A program made the position numbers and the translations under genes. The notes under the pieces were generated by a model. It saw only the letters and a list, made by a program, of their open reading frames with translations. It was not told the origin of the DNA and did not search any database. From Alphaproteobacteria bacterium (GTDB lineage Bacteria > Pseudomonadota > Alphaproteobacteria > Micavibrionales > UBA2020), in NCBI GenBank assembly GCA_025934695.1, contig JAICWS010000001.1, positions 587,301 through 651,300 of the forward strand: 64,000 nucleotides of DNA, given 5' to 3'. Of the stretch, positions 61,381-64,000 are shown one piece after another (position 1 is the stretch's first letter; each line of letters begins with the position of its first letter).

Positions 61381-62193
61381 ATGGCAGATCTTATCGAACA
61401 CTACATCCTGCAGGACGTGACCAAGCCTGAGCGCGTCATTATCCTCCTTCACGGCATCGGACAGAACAGCGGCTACATGGAAGAGCCGGGCAAACTTTTC
61501 GCCAAGGAAATGCCCAATACTCTCATCGTCATGCCCGAAGCGCCGATCAAGATGCATTACACGCCCGACAAGGTCGCGCGGGTGCGCGAGAAATACGATC
61601 CGGGCTTTGACCCCGACAAGGCGCGCAGCTGGTTCAAGACAGACATCAAAGGCTGGCCGCGCATGATGCTGCAGCTCGTCTTCAACAACATGCCGGTGAT
61701 CAAAAAGGTCAATGACCTCGCCGATTATTACCGCGACAAGTACGGCCTTCAGGATAAGGACGTCGCCTTCTTCGGCATGTCGCAGGGTGGCGCCATCGCG
61801 CTGCATGCCGCGATCTCGCGCGAAAAGCCTGTCGCCGCGGTCGTCAGCCACTCGGGCATGTTCTTCGGATTCACCCGCGCGAAATCGAAGCCCGACGTCA
61901 TGATGATCACCGGCGAGGCCGACGATTATCTCTGCGAGAACAAATCCGGATTGAAATCCTTCTTCGTCGCCCCGAAGAACAGCCTGCGCCGCTTGGCGCG
62001 CCGCCATATCCCGGTAACCAACCTGTGGCTGAAAGACCTGCGCCACGAAATGACGCCGGAATCGTTGAGCCATGCGGCGGCGTATCTGAAGAAGGCGTTT
62101 AACGTCTCGGCCGGCGCAAGCAAGCCGGAAGACAAGGCCTTCGTGCCTGTCGTCCCTGCCCCGGTTGCCGCTGGCGCTAGCCCGACGGTATAA
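61381..62193 (+). CDS. Alpha/beta hydrolase, phospholipase/carboxylesterase type
   Basis: This is a 270-residue cytosolic serine hydrolase of the Abhydrolase_2 family. LLHGIGQNS forms the oxyanion region, GMSQGG holds nucleophile Ser134, GEADD gives Asp180 or Asp181, and LRHEMTPES gives His221. Residues 57-120 contain an unusually long insert with MHYTPDKVARVREKYDPGFDPDKARSWF, which may form a lid over the active site. A Pro/Ala-rich tail ends the protein. The ATG at 61381 has GGAGG 5 bases upstream; ATGs at 61366 and 61369 lie inside that site and are rejected. Substrate could be a carboxylester, lysophospholipid or thioester. Confidence 0.88.
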   Translation: MADLIEHYILQDVTKPERVIILLHGIGQNSGYMEEPGKLFAKEMPNTLIVMPEAPIKMHYTPDKVARVREKYDPGFDPDKARSWFKTDIKGWPRMMLQLVFNNMPVIKKVNDLADYYRDKYGLQDKDVAFFGMSQGGAIALHAAISREKPVAAVVSHSGMFFGFTRAKSKPDVMMITGEADDYLCENKSGLKSFFVAPKNSLRRLARRHIPVTNLWLKDLRHEMTPESLSHAAAYLKKAFNVSAGASKPEDKAFVPVVPAPVAAGASPTV

Positions 62194-62216
62194 ATCCAAC
62201 TTTTCACGAAAGATAT

Positions 62217-62394
62217 TCCACCCCGACGAAAGTCGGGGTCCAGTTTAGTCAAACTTCTATCTCATGAATTTGGCAATCTCTGGCATATGCGCACGTCGAG
62301 GGTGCCGATGGACCGCGGCGCCGTCCTCTTTCGTTTCCAAAGCGTTTATGAGGTAGAAGTTTATCAACTGGACCCCGACTTTCGTCGGGGTGGG
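62217..62394. repeat. R1-derived element with 47-49 base inverted arms (MITE-like)
   Basis: The arm 62217-62265 (TCCACCCCGACGAAAGTCGG onward to CTATCTCAT) and the arm 62348-62394 are near-perfect inverted complements. The 82-base core contains no gene. The long arms with unique core look like a small non-autonomous mobile element. No target-site duplication was established. Confidence 0.8.
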
Positions 62395-62432
62395 ACTCTT
62401 TGCAGTTGCCTTCCAAAATTCGAAGGAAACTT

Positions 62433-62461
62433 ACGTGACCCCGCCTTCGCGGGGTGGCATG
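62433..62461. repeat. R1 half-unit
   Basis: A single GTGACCCCGCCTTCGCGGGG TGGCA hairpin lies between the MITE-like element and the final gene. It is a half-unit without a mirrored partner. Confidence 0.7.
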
Positions 62462-62477
62462 GAAAGAAAAGTGTTGA

Positions 62478-64000
62478 TTAATCCCAGTACCCGTAGCCGC
62501 GCTGCGACAGCGGTTTCTTCTTGCTCTTGTGCTGGCCGGTGCCGCCGCCGGAGGCGATGTATGATGAGGGCGGCGGCGCGGGCGTGAAGGCCGGCGCGGG
62601 ATGCTTGTCGAAAATCTTTTCCAGCGGCAGCTTGGGCCCGAAGGGATCCTCGCCCTTGGCGATGACATCCGCGATCTTCGTCGCGGCTTCGGGGTCGACA
62701 TTCAGCCGGTCGACCGCAAACTGGGTGCAAAGCTTGCCGATGGTGGAGAGCAACTGGATGCCGTCAGGCGTGAATTTCTTGCCGGGACCGAACTGTTCCT
62801 TATAAACGGCGGCGCCCGCGCGCAAGAGGCCGACCAGGATCGTCGCGTCGCCGAGATGCTTGCCCAGTCCGCGGCGGCCGCTGCGGAAGGGTACGGTGGG
62901 CACGGCGCGAAAGAGGCCGAGAACGAGGGCTTCCTTCGCATATTTGTCGGTCTTCTTGTCGTTGAGCGCGGCCGGCAGCTTGTTCAGCTTGTCCATCAGG
63001 GCTTCCATGCCATATGCGTATTCGCCGTAATTCTTGCTGTTCGGCAAATCCGCGGTCTCGACCGGGCGCTGCCAGGTGATCTGCTGCATTTCCTTGTAGC
63101 CACCCCAGGTCTTGGCCATGGCATGTTCATAGATCGTCTTGCCCTCGACCTTTATGGGGAGCGGCGGCTCGACAGGCTTCTCGGCGGCACCCTCGGCAAT
63201 CGGCGCGGCAGCGGCGGGCTTGTCGGTCGCGGCGGCCTCAATAGCGGGCTTTTGCGCATCCTTCGCGGCTTGTTCGCGCGCGTCCTGGATTTCCTTCGGC
63301 GTCGGAACCGTGGCGGCGCCCTTCCAGAAGATGACCCCGCCCTGCAGCGAAGCGACTTCCGAGACATGCGTCGCCACCGGAATGATATTCACCGGCGACG
63401 AATCGAACTGTTTGTCGGCCGGAACCGCCTTGACGCTCTGCATCTGTTCGGCGAGGCCGAAGGCCTTCTCCGTCATCGTCCATTCCGGCGAGATGACGTC
63501 GACGATGCCCTTGTAGATCCCTTCCCAGCTGTCGAGCGGGAGCGCCTTCGACGCTTCCTTGTGGAACAGGCTGTCGAGCGCCTCGCGGTTCATGAAGGTG
63601 CCCTTGAGGAGCGGCGTTTCGGTCTTGACGCGGAAGACATTGCCGTCGTCGTCGAAATGGATGCCGTATTTATTCGCGAAAGAACGATAGGTCGCGCGCT
63701 GGTCCGGATGCGCGATATAATCGGCGTTGTTCTTGTATTTCCGTTCGTAAGCGCGCAGCTGCTGGACGATCTCGAGCGGGTCGTTCAGCTCGTACATCCA
63801 GTTCGCCCTCACTTCGCCTTCGCGCTTGAGGTCGTAATCGACGTAGTAGAGCTTCCATTCCTCGACCTTGGGGTCCGGCTGGTAGATGGCCATGTAGGAA
63901 CGCAGGTTCTTGTCTTCGTCATTGACGAATTCCTGCGTCACCAGCCATCGGTCGCTGTCTTCGGGAAGGCGTTCCGCGAAATCGGGAAGGCGGCGCGGCT
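62478..64000 (-). CDS. Large hypothetical protein, 5-prime end outside the window
   Basis: The reading frame is open to the right edge, so the first residues are missing. More than 500 residues are visible. The upstream part reads PRRLPDFAERLPEDSDRW before the GTG at 63941, which is therefore probably not the start. The visible part has an N-terminal alpha/beta region (YMAIYQPDPKVEEWKLYYVDYDL), then a helical region, an Ala/Pro-rich linker (about 230-260 residues after the GTG) and a C-terminal helical domain. A Gly/Ser/Lys-rich end (SGGGTGQHKSKKKPLSQRG) follows. No membrane helix or signal is visible. I do not recognise the family. Confidence 0.75.
   Translation of the reverse strand, partial: PRRLPDFAERLPEDSDRWLVTQEFVNDEDKNLRSYMAIYQPDPKVEEWKLYYVDYDLKREGEVRANWMYELNDPLEIVQQLRAYERKYKNNADYIAHPDQRATYRSFANKYGIHFDDDGNVFRVKTETPLLKGTFMNREALDSLFHKEASKALPLDSWEGIYKGIVDVISPEWTMTEKAFGLAEQMQSVKAVPADKQFDSSPVNIIPVATHVSEVASLQGGVIFWKGAATVPTPKEIQDAREQAAKDAQKPAIEAAATDKPAAAAPIAEGAAEKPVEPPLPIKVEGKTIYEHAMAKTWGGYKEMQQITWQRPVETADLPNSKNYGEYAYGMEALMDKLNKLPAALNDKKTDKYAKEALVLGLFRAVPTVPFRSGRRGLGKHLGDATILVGLLRAGAAVYKEQFGPGKKFTPDGIQLLSTIGKLCTQFAVDRLNVDPEAATKIADVIAKGEDPFGPKLPLEKIFDKHPAPAFTPAPPPSSYIASGGGTGQHKSKKKPLSQRGYGYWD

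Noticed and set aside
1-64000. tRNA or rRNA genes
   Set aside because: No T-loop GTTCRA motif in a cloverleaf context and no rRNA signature was seen by eye. A tRNAscan run would be decisive.

Overview
The window reads as a GC-rich alphaproteobacterial chromosome segment. The main evidence is gene order. A block miaB-phoH-ybeY-corC-lnt-xre-metK-trmB is followed by rimP-nusA-infB-rbfA-truB-rpsO and, further on, pnp, which is the classical alphaproteobacterial order. Mfd, LptD and Lnt show a Gram-negative envelope. Many Sel1-repeat proteins, small secreted proteins, a DotI/IcmL-like protein and dispersed GC-rich palindromes would fit a free-living or predatory/host-interacting lineage such as Micavibrionales or a Rhodospirillales relative. 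That placement is an inference and is not proven here. I found no tRNA, rRNA, CRISPR array, integrase or transposase.

Layout. 1-10.5 kb: mfd, then a FliL-like protein, an APC amino-acid permease, an AI-2E family permease with a partner membrane protein, an exported peroxiredoxin, a secreted cysteine protein and a 2-hydroxyacid dehydrogenase. 10.5-21.7 kb: the miaB to trmB block. It carries two extra insertions: a second, divergent phoH between miaB and the true phoH, and three small secreted or anchored proteins between metK and trmB. 22.3-29.5 kb: rimP-nusA-infB-rbfA-(DUF559 endonuclease)-truB-rpsO. It has a candidate promoter and a terminator-like hairpin in front, and ylxR is missing between nusA and infB.

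29.6-48.3 kb: about 19 kb of accessory genes separates rpsO from pnp, which are normally adjacent. It holds mostly exported or membrane proteins: three Sel1-repeat proteins, a barstar-like protein, lipoproteins and small membrane proteins, an M49-like metallopeptidase, a DotI/IcmL-like protein and a 957-residue subtilase/P-domain/RTX protein. It also holds three histidine-phosphatase (phosphoglycerate mutase superfamily) genes, only one of which looks like a canonical GpmA. 48.4-64 kb: pnp, a glycerophosphodiester phosphodiesterase, lptD, a DEAD-box helicase, deoC with an ALDH16-type double aldehyde dehydrogenase, an alpha/beta hydrolase behind a structured leader, and a large unknown gene that runs off the right edge.

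Almost every longer intergenic gap is filled by one of at least five families of dispersed palindromic repeats, described separately. Some of these repeats intrude into genes: one supplies the Shine-Dalgarno-like region and first base of lnt, and one encodes the tail of the DUF559 gene. The best candidates for something not yet described are the structured leader at 61.26-61.38 kb, the histidine-phosphatase / anchored protein / lipoprotein operon at 33.7-35.7 kb, the tandem PhoH pair, and the large imperfect palindromes at 29.57 and 55.32 kb.
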